Program-made: the position numbers and the translations under genes
Shown: piece by piece, positions 7,582-14,606 of the stretch
How the letters are laid out: each line of letters begins with the position of its first letter
Numbering within the stretch: position 1 is the first letter of the stretch
From: Scatomorpha gallistercoris
Lineage (GTDB): Bacteria; Bacillota; Clostridia; Oscillospirales; Oscillospiraceae
Length of the DNA: 28,772 nucleotides
Assembly (NCBI GenBank): GCA_018713005.1
Contig: DVFX01000119.1
Location: forward strand, 1-28,772
Reading direction: 5' to 3'
Notes under the pieces: generated by a model
The model's database searches: none
What the model saw: the letters and a program-made list of their open reading frames with translations, nothing else
What the model was told of the DNA's origin: nothing

Positions 7582-8159
7582 GTGAATTGTCAAACTAAGT
7601 GCAACATGAATTGAGCTCAGAGTCCCATAGTTCCTGGGGAGAATGGAAGTTCAAAACTTTACGAGGCCTGGCGTTTATCAACGCCAGGTTTCGTTTTAGC
7701 GTGGCAGGAGCGGCACAGTAAAGCAGACAGCGCGGCGACAATGGCATTCTCCATGGTCTCCGCTCGTCTGTCCGGCATCTTCACGGCAATGTAAAAGCGC
7801 GTCTTGCGTTCTGCCAGGGTAGCGAAGCAGGCTTTGCTCTTGCCCTGGCCGCTTACGACCGTATCCGCTTCCCAGGCCGGCTTCTTGGCCTCTTCAGCTC
7901 ACACGGTGTGCAAAGTATTTGTTCCGGTGACCAGGTCGCCTTCAGCTTTTCCTCTATGTGCTCAATCACTCCCTGTGAGCGGAACATCCCGCGATGGCAA
8001 TAGGAACGGTGCAGCAGAAATTTCTTCTGGGCTGTGTGCGGGTAGGTCGTACATGTGGGTACAGTTGCGGCGGATCTCCCGCGACACCGTGCTGACGTTT
8101 CTGCCGATCAGCCGGGCGATTTCGCGGCAGCTACTGTTGCACTTGATAGTATAATTCAC
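7582..8159 (-). mobile_element. Degenerate IS30-family insertion sequence with recognisable ends
   Basis: A 578-bp remnant bounded by imperfect 25-bp inverted repeats at 7582-7606 and 8135-8159. Both ends read GTGAATT, 8 variable bases, then AAGTGCAACA (about 19 of 25 matching). Inside lies a broken transposase reading leftward. As in related elements, the coding region runs into both repeats. No target-site duplication is evident. It lies between the DUF951 stop and the bidirectional terminator at 8169, which otherwise would separate two convergent genes. Its decay shows it cannot move by itself. Confidence 0.85.
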
Positions 8160-8168
8160 CCAAGGCAT
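7595..8168 (-). pseudogene. IS30-family transposase, broken by frameshift and two internal deletions
   Basis: Read leftward from an ATG at 8168. An intact N-terminus contains the HTH (CREIARLIGRNVSTVSREI). A short out-of-frame deletion follows MYDLP, after which the homologous text continues in another frame as HTAQKKFLLHRSYCHRG and then IEEKLKATWSPEQI up to TPCELK. About 70 codons are then missing. The catalytic core resumes in a new frame as WEADTVVSGQGKSKACFATL, with the first DDE aspartate, and runs to NAIVAALSALL. About 90 codons, with the other catalytic residues, are missing. The C-terminus follows as LKRNLALINARPRKVLNF and SPQELWDSELNSCCT, with its TAG at 7595-7597 inside the inverted repeat. 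Deletion sizes are estimated from memory of the family. The protein is certainly inactive. Confidence 0.85.
7667..7697 (+). terminator. Possible terminator formed from transposase coding sequence
   Basis: A perfect 9-bp stem, CCTGGCGTT / AACGCCAGG, with loop TATC, followed by TTTCGTTTT on the plus strand. It is the first hairpin with a T-run downstream of rarA-DUF951. On the minus strand the same bases encode NLALINAR of the broken transposase, so the terminator may be accidental or co-opted. Confidence 0.5.
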
Positions 8169-8204
8169 AAAAAGCACCCCCTTGGAAACAAGGGGGTGCT
8201 TTTT
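8169..8204 (-). terminator. Strong bidirectional terminator, 3' of the NSS transporter
   Basis: A 16-bp perfect stem, AAAAAGCACCCCCTTG / CAAGGGGGTGCTTTTT, with a 4-nt loop. It has an A-run and a T-run, so it works on both strands. It ends the leftward transporter transcript and would also stop rightward readthrough from rarA-DUF951. The IS30 remnant lies directly beside it. Confidence 0.93.
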
Positions 8205-8212
8205 GCAGCTTG

Positions 8213-9619
8213 TCAGCCGATGCCGCCGAGGGCGGCGCCCGCGATGAGCGCAACTATGCACAGCGGGACGTAGAGCCACTTGCCGACGGGGTAGAACCAG
8301 CCGCCGACGGGCTTCTTCGCGCCGAGGTTGACGGCCTCAAGCGCGGTGCGCTTCTTCATGACGTAGAAGTACATGATTCCGGCGAGACCCGCGCCGAGCG
8401 GGCAGATGTAGATGGACACCATGTCCATCCAGTCACTGGTCCAGGGCTGTATGAGCAGCGCCGCGGCAAGGCCGATTATGTGCACGATGATGACCGAGGG
8501 CACGCGGGAGAGCTTTGCCTTTTCCTGAAGGAAGGCCACCGGCGTCTCGTAGAGGTTGATAATGCTCGGCAGTCCGGCGAAGAGCACGGCTACGAAGAAG
8601 AATATGCCGATGACTAGGCCGAAGCTGCCCATGCCGTTGAACACGCCCGGCAGAGATATGAACATCAGGCCGGGGCCGCCCTCGGAGACGGAGGCGCCCG
8701 TCGCGGCCATGGCCGGGATAATGACGAAGGTGGCGACGATGGCGCTGACCGTGTCCCAGAGCGCGACGTGGAAGGCGGAAGAGGGGATGGACACGTCGCG
8801 GTTCAGGTATGAGCCGTAGATGACGGAGCCGTTGCCCGCGACCGACAGCGAGAAGAAGGCCTGCCCGAAGGCGTATATCCAGACTTCCCAGTTGGCGAGG
8901 CCCCTCGGGTCGAGGGTGAAGATGTACTTGTATCCGTCTATCGCGCCCGGCAGCGTGGCTATGTATACGGCCATGAAGATGAAGAGCACGAAGAGTATGG
9001 GTATCATAACCTTGCAGGCCTTCTCAATGCCGCCGGAGACACCGAAAGCCATGATGAGCACGGAGACCGCAACGGCAATGATAATCCACCAGGCGTTGCC
9101 TATGCCGAATACGCCGCTGTCGAGCATGGTCCCGACAGCCTGGCCGAGGGTGTCCGTGGTTGGGGCGGTCTCGTTGAAGAGGCCGACGATGCTGTCCATG
9201 TCCTGGCCCATCGAAAAGAGCTCGCCCGTTATGCTCAGCTTGGTGTACTTGAATATCCAGCCCATGATGACGCTGTAGCCGATGGCCAGGCCCATAGCGC
9301 CGATGACCGGCAGCGCGCCTATGACCTCGCCGATGCGGCGCTTACCCCAGCGCTCCTCCGTGGCTTTCCCAAAGGAGCCCACCGGCCCCGCGCCGCCCCA
9401 GCGGCCGAGGGCGAACTCCTCCATGACGCCCGAGCAGCCGATGAGCACCACGAACAGCAGGTACGGCAGCAGGAAGGTGAGCCCGCCGTATTCGCTGACG
9501 AGATACGGGAAGCGCCAGATGTTTGCCATGCCCACGGCGGAGCCGATACAGGCTATAATGAAGCCAAATTTGCCCGAGAAGCCGTCGTTTCCCGGGACTT
9601 TTTCACTGGTTTTGCTCAT
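8213..9619 (-). CDS. Sodium-dependent transporter of the neurotransmitter:sodium symporter (NSS) family
   Basis: A 468-residue inner-membrane protein with about 11-12 hydrophobic helices, homologous to LeuT/TnaT/MhsT, which couple Na+ entry to amino-acid uptake. The first helix has the family signature for the unwound TM1 sodium and substrate site (FIIACIGSAVGMANIWRFPY). Other typical stretches are GGGAFLLPYL-like GGLTFLLPYL and AFFSLSVAGN, corresponding to TM6. The substrate cannot be fixed from sequence; hydrophobic or aromatic amino acids are usual. The ATG at 9619 has GGAGG close upstream. It is a single gene between the rpoD terminator and a strong 3' terminator. No clear promoter was identified in the roughly 100 bp upstream. 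Confidence 0.94.
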   Translation of the reverse strand: MSKTSEKVPGNDGFSGKFGFIIACIGSAVGMANIWRFPYLVSEYGGLTFLLPYLLFVVLIGCSGVMEEFALGRWGGAGPVGSFGKATEERWGKRRIGEVIGALPVIGAMGLAIGYSVIMGWIFKYTKLSITGELFSMGQDMDSIVGLFNETAPTTDTLGQAVGTMLDSGVFGIGNAWWIIIAVAVSVLIMAFGVSGGIEKACKVMIPILFVLFIFMAVYIATLPGAIDGYKYIFTLDPRGLANWEVWIYAFGQAFFSLSVAGNGSVIYGSYLNRDVSIPSSAFHVALWDTVSAIVATFVIIPAMAATGASVSEGGPGLMFISLPGVFNGMGSFGLVIGIFFFVAVLFAGLPSIINLYETPVAFLQEKAKLSRVPSVIIVHIIGLAAALLIQPWTSDWMDMVSIYICPLGAGLAGIMYFYVMKKRTALEAVNLGAKKPVGGWFYPVGKWLYVPLCIVALIAGAALGGIG

Positions 9620-9641
9620 ATTTTTCCTCCTCTTTCACGGC

Positions 9642-9682
9642 GAAAAGCGGGCGCGATGGCCCGGCGGCCTTCGCGTCCGCTT
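9642..9682 (-). terminator. Terminator after rpoD
   Basis: On the minus strand, AAGCGG-A-CGCGA-A-GGCC pairs with GGCC-A-TCGCG-C-CCGCTT around a GCCG loop, with two mismatches, and is followed by TTTTC. It separates the dgt-dnaG-rpoD operon from the transporter gene. Confidence 0.7.
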
Positions 9683-9722
9683 CGTGCGCGTGGTTTCCCT
9701 GATTTCCCCGCTGGGTTTCGTC

Positions 9723-10982
9723 TTAGTTCAGGAAGTCCCTGAGCTTCTTGCTGCGGCTGGGATGGCGCAGCTTCCTGAGCGCCTTGGCCTCAATCTGACG
9801 GATACGCTCACGGGTGACGTTGAACTCCTTGCCGACCTCCTCGAGGGTGCGCGTGCGCCCGTCGAGTATGCCGAAGCGCAGCTCGAGCACCTTCTTCTCA
9901 CGCGGGGTGAGAGTGTCGAGCACGCTCATGAGCTGCTCCTTGAGCAGGGAGAAGCTAGCGGCCTCGCTGGGCTCGCTGGCGTCCTCGTCGGGGATGAAGT
10001 CGCCGAGGTGGCTGTCCTCCTCTTCGCCGATGGGAGTCTCGAGGCTGACGGGCTCCTGGGCTATCTTGAGTATGTCCCTCACCTTGTCGACGGGCATGTT
10101 CATCTCGGCGGCAATCTCCTCGGCGCTGGGATCGTGGCCGAGCTCCTGAAGCAGCTGGCGGGAGACGCGGATGACCTTGTTGATAGTCTCAACCATGTGT
10201 ACGGGGATGCGGATGGTCCTGGCCTGGTCGGCGATGGCGCGGGTTATGGCCTGGCGTATCCACCAGGTGGCGTAGGTCGAGAACTTGTAGCCCTTCGTGT
10301 AGTCGAACTTGTCCACGGCTTTGATGAGGCCGAGGTTGCCCTCCTGGATGAGGTCGAGGAAGAGCATGCCGCGTCCGACGTAGCGCTTGGCTATGGAGAC
10401 GACCAGCCGCAGGTTGGCCTCGGCCATGCGGCGCTTGGCCTCCTCGTCGCCTTCCGCCATGCGGCGGGCGAGGTCGGTTTCCTCGTCGGGGGTGAGCAGG
10501 GGTACTTTGCCTATCTCCTTGAGGTACATGCGCACCGGGTCGTCGGTGGAGAAGGTGTCGGCCAGCGCGTCGGTGTCGGCGGCAATCTCCTCGTCGGTGA
10601 CCTCTTCAATCTCCTGCAGCTCCTCGAGCGCGGGCAGGTCGTCGTCGAGCGGGGGCAGGATGTCGTCCCCGGCGGTGTCTATGCCCAAATCCTCCAGCTT
10701 GTCGTAGAACTTGTCAAGCTCGTCGGGCTCCATCTTCAGATCGTCGAGGGTGTCCATGAGCTCCTTGCTGGTGAGCTTGCCGGCCTTTTTGCCCTTCTCG
10801 ATGAGGGCGTTGAGCTTTTCCGCCTTGAGCTTGGCGGCGGCTTCGGGGTCGTCGGGTAGCGTGTTCTCGGGAGCTTCCGGCTTGGTGGAGGCCTTTTTGC
10901 GTGTGCGGGGCTTCTCCTGCGCGGGCTCACCTGCAAGCTTCACTTCCGTGACGGCCTGGTCTTTTTCTTTTATCTCTGGCAT
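9723..10982 (-). CDS. rpoD: Primary RNA polymerase sigma factor RpoD (SigA)
   Basis: Housekeeping sigma-70 factor that directs RNA polymerase to -35/-10 promoters. The 419 residues contain a Lys/Glu-rich region 1.1, region 1.2 (DDPVRMYLKEIG), region 2 with the core-binding and -10 recognition helix (GNLGLIKAVDKFDYTKGYKF, STYATWWIRQAI), region 3 (SAEEIAAEMNM) and region 4 with the -35 recognition helix (LEEVGKEFNVTRERIRQIE). The ATG at 10982 is chosen because GGAGG at 10992-10996 lies 9 nt before it; two ATGs at 10988-10991 are nearer but too close. The dnaG stop codon lies inside this start region, so translation is coupled. Many promoters in this window fit its specificity. Confidence 0.97.
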   Translation of the reverse strand: MPEIKEKDQAVTEVKLAGEPAQEKPRTRKKASTKPEAPENTLPDDPEAAAKLKAEKLNALIEKGKKAGKLTSKELMDTLDDLKMEPDELDKFYDKLEDLGIDTAGDDILPPLDDDLPALEELQEIEEVTDEEIAADTDALADTFSTDDPVRMYLKEIGKVPLLTPDEETDLARRMAEGDEEAKRRMAEANLRLVVSIAKRYVGRGMLFLDLIQEGNLGLIKAVDKFDYTKGYKFSTYATWWIRQAITRAIADQARTIRIPVHMVETINKVIRVSRQLLQELGHDPSAEEIAAEMNMPVDKVRDILKIAQEPVSLETPIGEEEDSHLGDFIPDEDASEPSEAASFSLLKEQLMSVLDTLTPREKKVLELRFGILDGRTRTLEEVGKEFNVTRERIRQIEAKALRKLRHPSRSKKLRDFLN

Positions 10983-10987
10983 GCTCA

Positions 10988-12727
10988 TCATCCTCCATAA
11001 CCCTTGGTTTTCCTGAGCTCCTCGGCCAGCGCCCTCGGGTCTTTGACCGCGGCGCCGTCCTTTGAGGACTCTATCTTGTGTATGTAATCCGCCAGGGCTT
11101 TAGAGCCGTTGGCGACGGATACCGGTTCCTGTACGATGCCGGTGAAGAGGCTGACCTCGTCGGGGCTCAGATGCGCGCTGAGCGAGTTCGCGTCGCTCGG
11201 CAGGCCCTTTGAGAGCAGCTCCAGCATCGTCTCGTAAATGTGCCGCAGCTCCGGTGAGGAGAAGTCCTCCGGATTCGGCCCTGCGCCGTTTTTAAAGAGC
11301 TCCGGCGCCTCGCTCAGCAGGCTTATCACGCCCTTCTCGGCCGCGGCGCTCGCCGGGTTGTCGAAGCGTATCTGCACGCCCTGCGGCTGCTGCATGCGCT
11401 CCGGGCGGGTATTTTCGCGCTCAAAGCGTTTGCGCTGCGCGCTCATCTTGCGCCTCCTGGCCTGCTTTACGCTGTCGCGCACCGCGTCCACCGGCACGGA
11501 GCACTGCGTGGCCACGCGCATGGCGTATACCTCGCGCGAGACGCTGTCCGGCAGCGTTGCGATTATCCCCGCAGCCTCGCGCAGGTAGCCGACCTTGCCG
11601 TCGTCCGTCTCCAGGTCAAAGCCCTCGGCGGCGCGCTGAAGGCGGTACTCCATGCCGTTCTCGCTGTCCTCGATGAGGGCGCGGAAGGCCTCGGCGCCCT
11701 TGGACTTGATAAACTCGTCCGGGTCCTTTGCGCCTGGCACGGTGACCACCTTGACGCCCAGGCCCACGCGCTCGAGCATGGGTATCGCGCGCTGAGCGGC
11801 CTTCTTGCCTGCGGCGTCGGCGTCGTAGCAGATGACCACCTGCTTGACGAAGCGGGAAATGAGCCCCGCCTGCTCGTTTGTCAGCGCCGTGCCCAGCGAG
11901 GCCACTGCGCTGTCGAAGCCGGCCTGGTGCAGCGAAACCACATCCACGTTGCCTTCAACGAGAATAATGTACCCGGCTTTAGACTTTTTAGCCAGGTTTA
12001 GACCAAAAAGATTGTGACTTTTGCTAAAAACAGGCGTGTCCGGACTGTTCAGGTACTTGGGCTCGCCGTCGCCGAGCACGCGTCCGGAAAAGGCCACAAC
12101 GTTGCCGCGCACGTCTATGACGGGGAACATCAGCCGCCCGCGGAAGGCGTCGTAGATGCCGCCGCGCTTGCCGTTCTTGGCCAGGCCGGCGTCCACCAGG
12201 TCACGCTCGGAGTATCCGCGGCTCTTCATTTCATGCGTCAGGCTCTCCCAGGAGTCCGGCGCATAGCCGAGGCCGAAGTTCGTCGCCACCCGGCGGGATA
12301 TCTGACGCTTGCGCATGTATTCCACGGCGCGCTCGCCCTCGCCGGTAGAGAGCTGGTCATAGAAGAACCTCGCCGCCTCGCGGTTGAGCTTGAGCAACCG
12401 CTCGCGCCTGCCGCTGTCCCGGCTGCGGTTTTCCTCCGGTATAGCCATTCCGGCGCGGCGGGCCAGGAATTCAACGGCCTCCGGGAAGGATAGGTGCTCA
12501 ATGTCCATGATGAAGTTGAACACACTGCCCCCCTTGCCGCAGCCGAAGCAGTGGTAGATGTTCTTGCTGGGCGAGACGGAGAAGCTTGGCGTCTTTTCGC
12601 TGTGGAAGGGGCACAGGCCGAAGAAATTCTGACCGGAGCGCTTGGTCAGCGCGACGTACTCGCCGATGACCTCCTCAATGGGGTTGCGCTCGGCCACCTC
12701 CTGAATGAAATCGTCTGAAAAGGGCAA
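10988..12727 (-). CDS. dnaG: DNA primase
   Basis: Makes RNA primers for replication, working with DnaB helicase. The 579 residues hold the CHC2 zinc domain (ligands Cys39, His42, Cys60, Cys63 in CPFH and YHCFGC), the catalytic core, and the TOPRIM fold with Glu258 in ILVEGN and the DxD motif Asp302/Asp304 in ICYDADAAG. The C-terminal part after about residue 440 is the helicase-binding region. It starts with TTG at 12727, with AGGAGGT 6 nt upstream. The gap to the dgt stop is 12 nt and its own stop overlaps the rpoD start, the primase-sigma arrangement of the Gram-positive macromolecular synthesis operon. Confidence 0.97.
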   Translation of the reverse strand: MPFSDDFIQEVAERNPIEEVIGEYVALTKRSGQNFFGLCPFHSEKTPSFSVSPSKNIYHCFGCGKGGSVFNFIMDIEHLSFPEAVEFLARRAGMAIPEENRSRDSGRRERLLKLNREAARFFYDQLSTGEGERAVEYMRKRQISRRVATNFGLGYAPDSWESLTHEMKSRGYSERDLVDAGLAKNGKRGGIYDAFRGRLMFPVIDVRGNVVAFSGRVLGDGEPKYLNSPDTPVFSKSHNLFGLNLAKKSKAGYIILVEGNVDVVSLHQAGFDSAVASLGTALTNEQAGLISRFVKQVVICYDADAAGKKAAQRAIPMLERVGLGVKVVTVPGAKDPDEFIKSKGAEAFRALIEDSENGMEYRLQRAAEGFDLETDDGKVGYLREAAGIIATLPDSVSREVYAMRVATQCSVPVDAVRDSVKQARRRKMSAQRKRFERENTRPERMQQPQGVQIRFDNPASAAAEKGVISLLSEAPELFKNGAGPNPEDFSSPELRHIYETMLELLSKGLPSDANSLSAHLSPDEVSLFTGIVQEPVSVANGSKALADYIHKIESSKDGAAVKDPRALAEELRKTKGYGG

Positions 12728-12739
12728 GTTCCCACCTCC

Positions 12740-13747
12740 TCAGCGGACCTGCCAGGAGCGCGGTACGAACAGGTCGTTGTAGACGTCTATGACGTACTTG
12801 TCCGTCATGCCGGACACATAGTCCGTCACCGCCCGCTCCAATCCGTCGGTCTCCGCAATGGCTCGGTACTCTTCAGGCATTGCGTCAGAATGGTTGACAT
12901 AATAATTCCAAATCTTTAACAGGATATCTCCAACCTTGCTCTCTTCGCCCTTGGCAACCGGATTTTTGTAGACTTCTGAGTACATGAAGTCGGTAAAAAC
13001 CTGCACCGCGTCCGTCATGTCGGATGACATAAGTATTACATCCTGGTCGCGGCTGGTCTCGATGACGTCGGTGACGATGGCGTTTATGCGGCGGCTTGTC
13101 CGCTCGCCGATGCGCTCACGGACTATGGCGGGCTCGTCGCCGGGGGAGAGGATGCCCGCCCGCTCGGCGTCGTCCAGGTCGTGGTTGATGTACGCTATCT
13201 TGTCGGAGAGACGCACGACGTCGGCCTCCAGGCTGCCGCGCGGGCGGCCGGTGGTGTGGTTGAGTATACCGGTGCGCGTCTCATCACAGAGGTTGAGGCC
13301 GCGCCCGTCCTTTTCGAGCCTGTCCACCACGCGCAGGCTCTGCTCGTAGTGGCGGAAACCGCCGGGGAATATCTCGTTGAGCGCCCGCTCCCCCGCGTGG
13401 CCGAAGGGCGTGTGGCCCAGGTCGTGGCCCAGCGCGATGGCCTCGGTCAAATCCTCATTGAGCCGCAGCGCGCGGGATATGGTCCTGGCGACGCGCGCGA
13501 CCTCGAGGGTGTGGGTCAGGCGGGTGCGGTAGTGGTCGCCCTCCGGCTGCAAAAAGACCTGGGTCTTGTGCTTGAGGCGCCGGAAGGCCTTGCAATGGGT
13601 GATGCGGTCCACGTCGCGCTGGAAGCAGGTGCGTATCTCGCACTCCGGCTCCGGACGCTGCCGTCCCTTGCTGTCGGCGGCACGCACGCCGCGCTCGCAG
13701 ATCAGCGTCAGCTCGTCTTTTTCTCTCATTTCCCGCGGACTGGGCAT
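12740..13747 (-). CDS. dgt: Deoxyguanosinetriphosphate triphosphohydrolase-like protein
   Basis: HD-domain dNTP triphosphohydrolase, which splits dNTPs into nucleoside and triphosphate and so affects nucleotide pools. The 335 residues contain the family opening (FQRDVDRITHCKAFRRLKHKTQVF), His79 in RLTHTLEV, the HD pair His108-Asp109 in ALGHDLGHTPFGH, and the later DKIAYINHDLDD with its metal-ligand Asp. The second ATG (13747) is taken as the start because AGGAGG is 7 nt upstream; the ATG at 13753 is only one base from it. As the first gene of dgt-dnaG-rpoD, its expression is tied to replication and sigma factor supply. The promoter must lie in 13748-13882, since a terminator sits upstream; I could not define it clearly. 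Confidence 0.94.
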   Translation of the reverse strand: MPSPREMREKDELTLICERGVRAADSKGRQRPEPECEIRTCFQRDVDRITHCKAFRRLKHKTQVFLQPEGDHYRTRLTHTLEVARVARTISRALRLNEDLTEAIALGHDLGHTPFGHAGERALNEIFPGGFRHYEQSLRVVDRLEKDGRGLNLCDETRTGILNHTTGRPRGSLEADVVRLSDKIAYINHDLDDAERAGILSPGDEPAIVRERIGERTSRRINAIVTDVIETSRDQDVILMSSDMTDAVQVFTDFMYSEVYKNPVAKGEESKVGDILLKIWNYYVNHSDAMPEEYRAIAETDGLERAVTDYVSGMTDKYVIDVYNDLFVPRSWQVR

Positions 13748-13809
13748 GTGCATACCTCCTTTGCTGTTTACTTAATATGCCGCCGGCGCGCAAAATTCCT
13801 TCCCACAGG

Positions 13810-13868
13810 AAAAAATTTTTTGAAATCTGCCCTTACGCGCCAAATGCGCCGCGCAGGGCGGCGCATTT
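13810..13868. other. A6T6 tract and GC-rich hairpin upstream of dgt
   Basis: An AAAAAATTTTTT tract at 13810-13821 and a perfect 11-bp stem AAATGCGCCGC / GCGGCGCATTT (13842-13868) with a 5-nt loop and no T-run. On the minus strand the tract is followed by CCTGTGGGAAGG, similar to the tract and GGGAACTT layout before the DUF4358 gene. This may be part of the dgt operon promoter region. Function is unproven. Confidence 0.4.
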
Positions 13869-13882
13869 GCGTAGGCGGGGAC

Positions 13883-13910
13883 AAAAAAGCACCGGCCGAA
13901 GGGCCGGTGC
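13883..13910 (-). terminator. Terminator after the DUF4358 lipoprotein gene
   Basis: On the minus strand, a perfect 9-bp stem GCACCGGCC / GGCCGGTGC with a 4-nt loop, followed by TTTTTT. It separates this gene from the dgt operon. Confidence 0.93.
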
Positions 13911-13926
13911 TCAGGCTTATGTTTTC

Positions 13927-14445
13927 TTACAGGGCTGCCTCGATGGCCTCGGCGACAGCGTCCTGGCCGTCGCACATGACCAGAAGCACGGTGCCGTCGT
14001 CAAGAGTCTTGAGGATGGCGTTCTGGGCGATGGTGAGCTGGTCGGGCAGGTAGCTGGTGAAGTTGCTCTCAATCTGGCCGACATAGGCCTGGAGCGCGGT
14101 GGTTACAGCCTCTTCCTGGCCCTCGACGGGCTTGAACAGGCCGATGCAGTAGGCCTTTATGTTCATGAGAGAGATGCTCACGGCGTAGGCGTCGAACTGG
14201 TCGGGCGTTAGGCCGAGAATTTCCCAAGCCAGGGAACCCATATCCTCGTCCGTGGTGGCGATGGTGTTGTATTCGTTCTCCTCGTCGCTGCGGGCGGCGG
14301 TTATAGCCTCTTTATAGTGAGCGGCGAGCTCTTCTCCGGTCAGCGGGGCGGGGGTAGGCGTGGGCTGGGCCGCGGGGGTGCCGCAGGCGGCGAGCAGGCT
14401 CAGGCAGAGTACGGCGCCCAGTATGAGGCTGATGGTCTTTTTCAT
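13927..14445 (-). CDS. DUF4358 domain-containing lipoprotein
   Basis: A 172-residue secreted lipoprotein. It has a signal peptide ending in the lipobox LAAC, followed by a short Pro/Thr linker (AAQPTPTPAPL). The remainder matches the DUF4358 family seen in Clostridia, with features such as YAVSISLMNIKAYCIGLFKP and a C-terminal LDDGTVLLVMC strand. Its function is unknown; the extracytoplasmic location suggests an envelope role. The ATG at 14445 has AAGGAG 8 nt upstream. It is monocistronic with its own terminator. The promoter looks like an ECF-sigma type, which would fit an envelope-stress role. It diverges from rluA. Confidence 0.85.
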   Translation of the reverse strand: MKKTISLILGAVLCLSLLAACGTPAAQPTPTPAPLTGEELAAHYKEAITAARSDEENEYNTIATTDEDMGSLAWEILGLTPDQFDAYAVSISLMNIKAYCIGLFKPVEGQEEAVTTALQAYVGQIESNFTSYLPDQLTIAQNAILKTLDDGTVLLVMCDGQDAVAEAIEAAL

Positions 14446-14500
14446 TTTTCATTCTCCTTGTCCAATGGTGGTGTCTTCTTTGCGGTGACGGCCGCGCGCT

Positions 14501-14528
14501 TTAGACTGTATGGGGGCGGAAAAGTTCC
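14501..14528 (-). promoter_or_regulatory. ECF-sigma-like promoter of the DUF4358 lipoprotein gene
   Basis: On the minus strand, GGAACTT (14528-14522), a 16-nt spacer and TCTAA (14505-14501). This matches the GGAACTT-N16-TCTAA pattern of ECF/sigma-E class promoters. An A/T tract (14537-14547) lies just upstream of the -35. The predicted mRNA start is about 14494, giving a leader of about 50 nt. No sigma-A-type promoter was seen for this gene. Confidence 0.6.
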
Positions 14529-14571
14529 CGCATTAGAAAAATTTTTTCGAGCCTGTCCGGGGCGCGCGTAC

Positions 14572-14600
14572 TTGACAAGCGGGCCACGGGGCGAGATAAT
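14572..14600 (+). promoter_or_regulatory. Sigma-A promoter of the RluA-family gene, predicted leaderless
   Basis: Perfect TTGACA (14572-14577), a 17-bp spacer and GATAAT (14595-14600). The expected start of transcription, 6-7 nt after the -10, falls on the ATG at 14607, so no 5' leader or Shine-Dalgarno site would be present. Confidence 0.8.
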
Positions 14601-14606
14601 GCAGCT

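Noticed and set aside
7804..8154. Plus-strand frame in the 7.6-8.2 kb region as a gene
   Set aside because: It is antisense to the broken IS30 transposase, whose protein text is recognisable on the minus strand.
9282..10859. 525-codon plus-strand frame opposite rpoD
   Set aside because: Low-complexity Leu/Gly/Val/Glu translation typical of reading a high-GC gene backwards; rpoD is unambiguous on the other strand.
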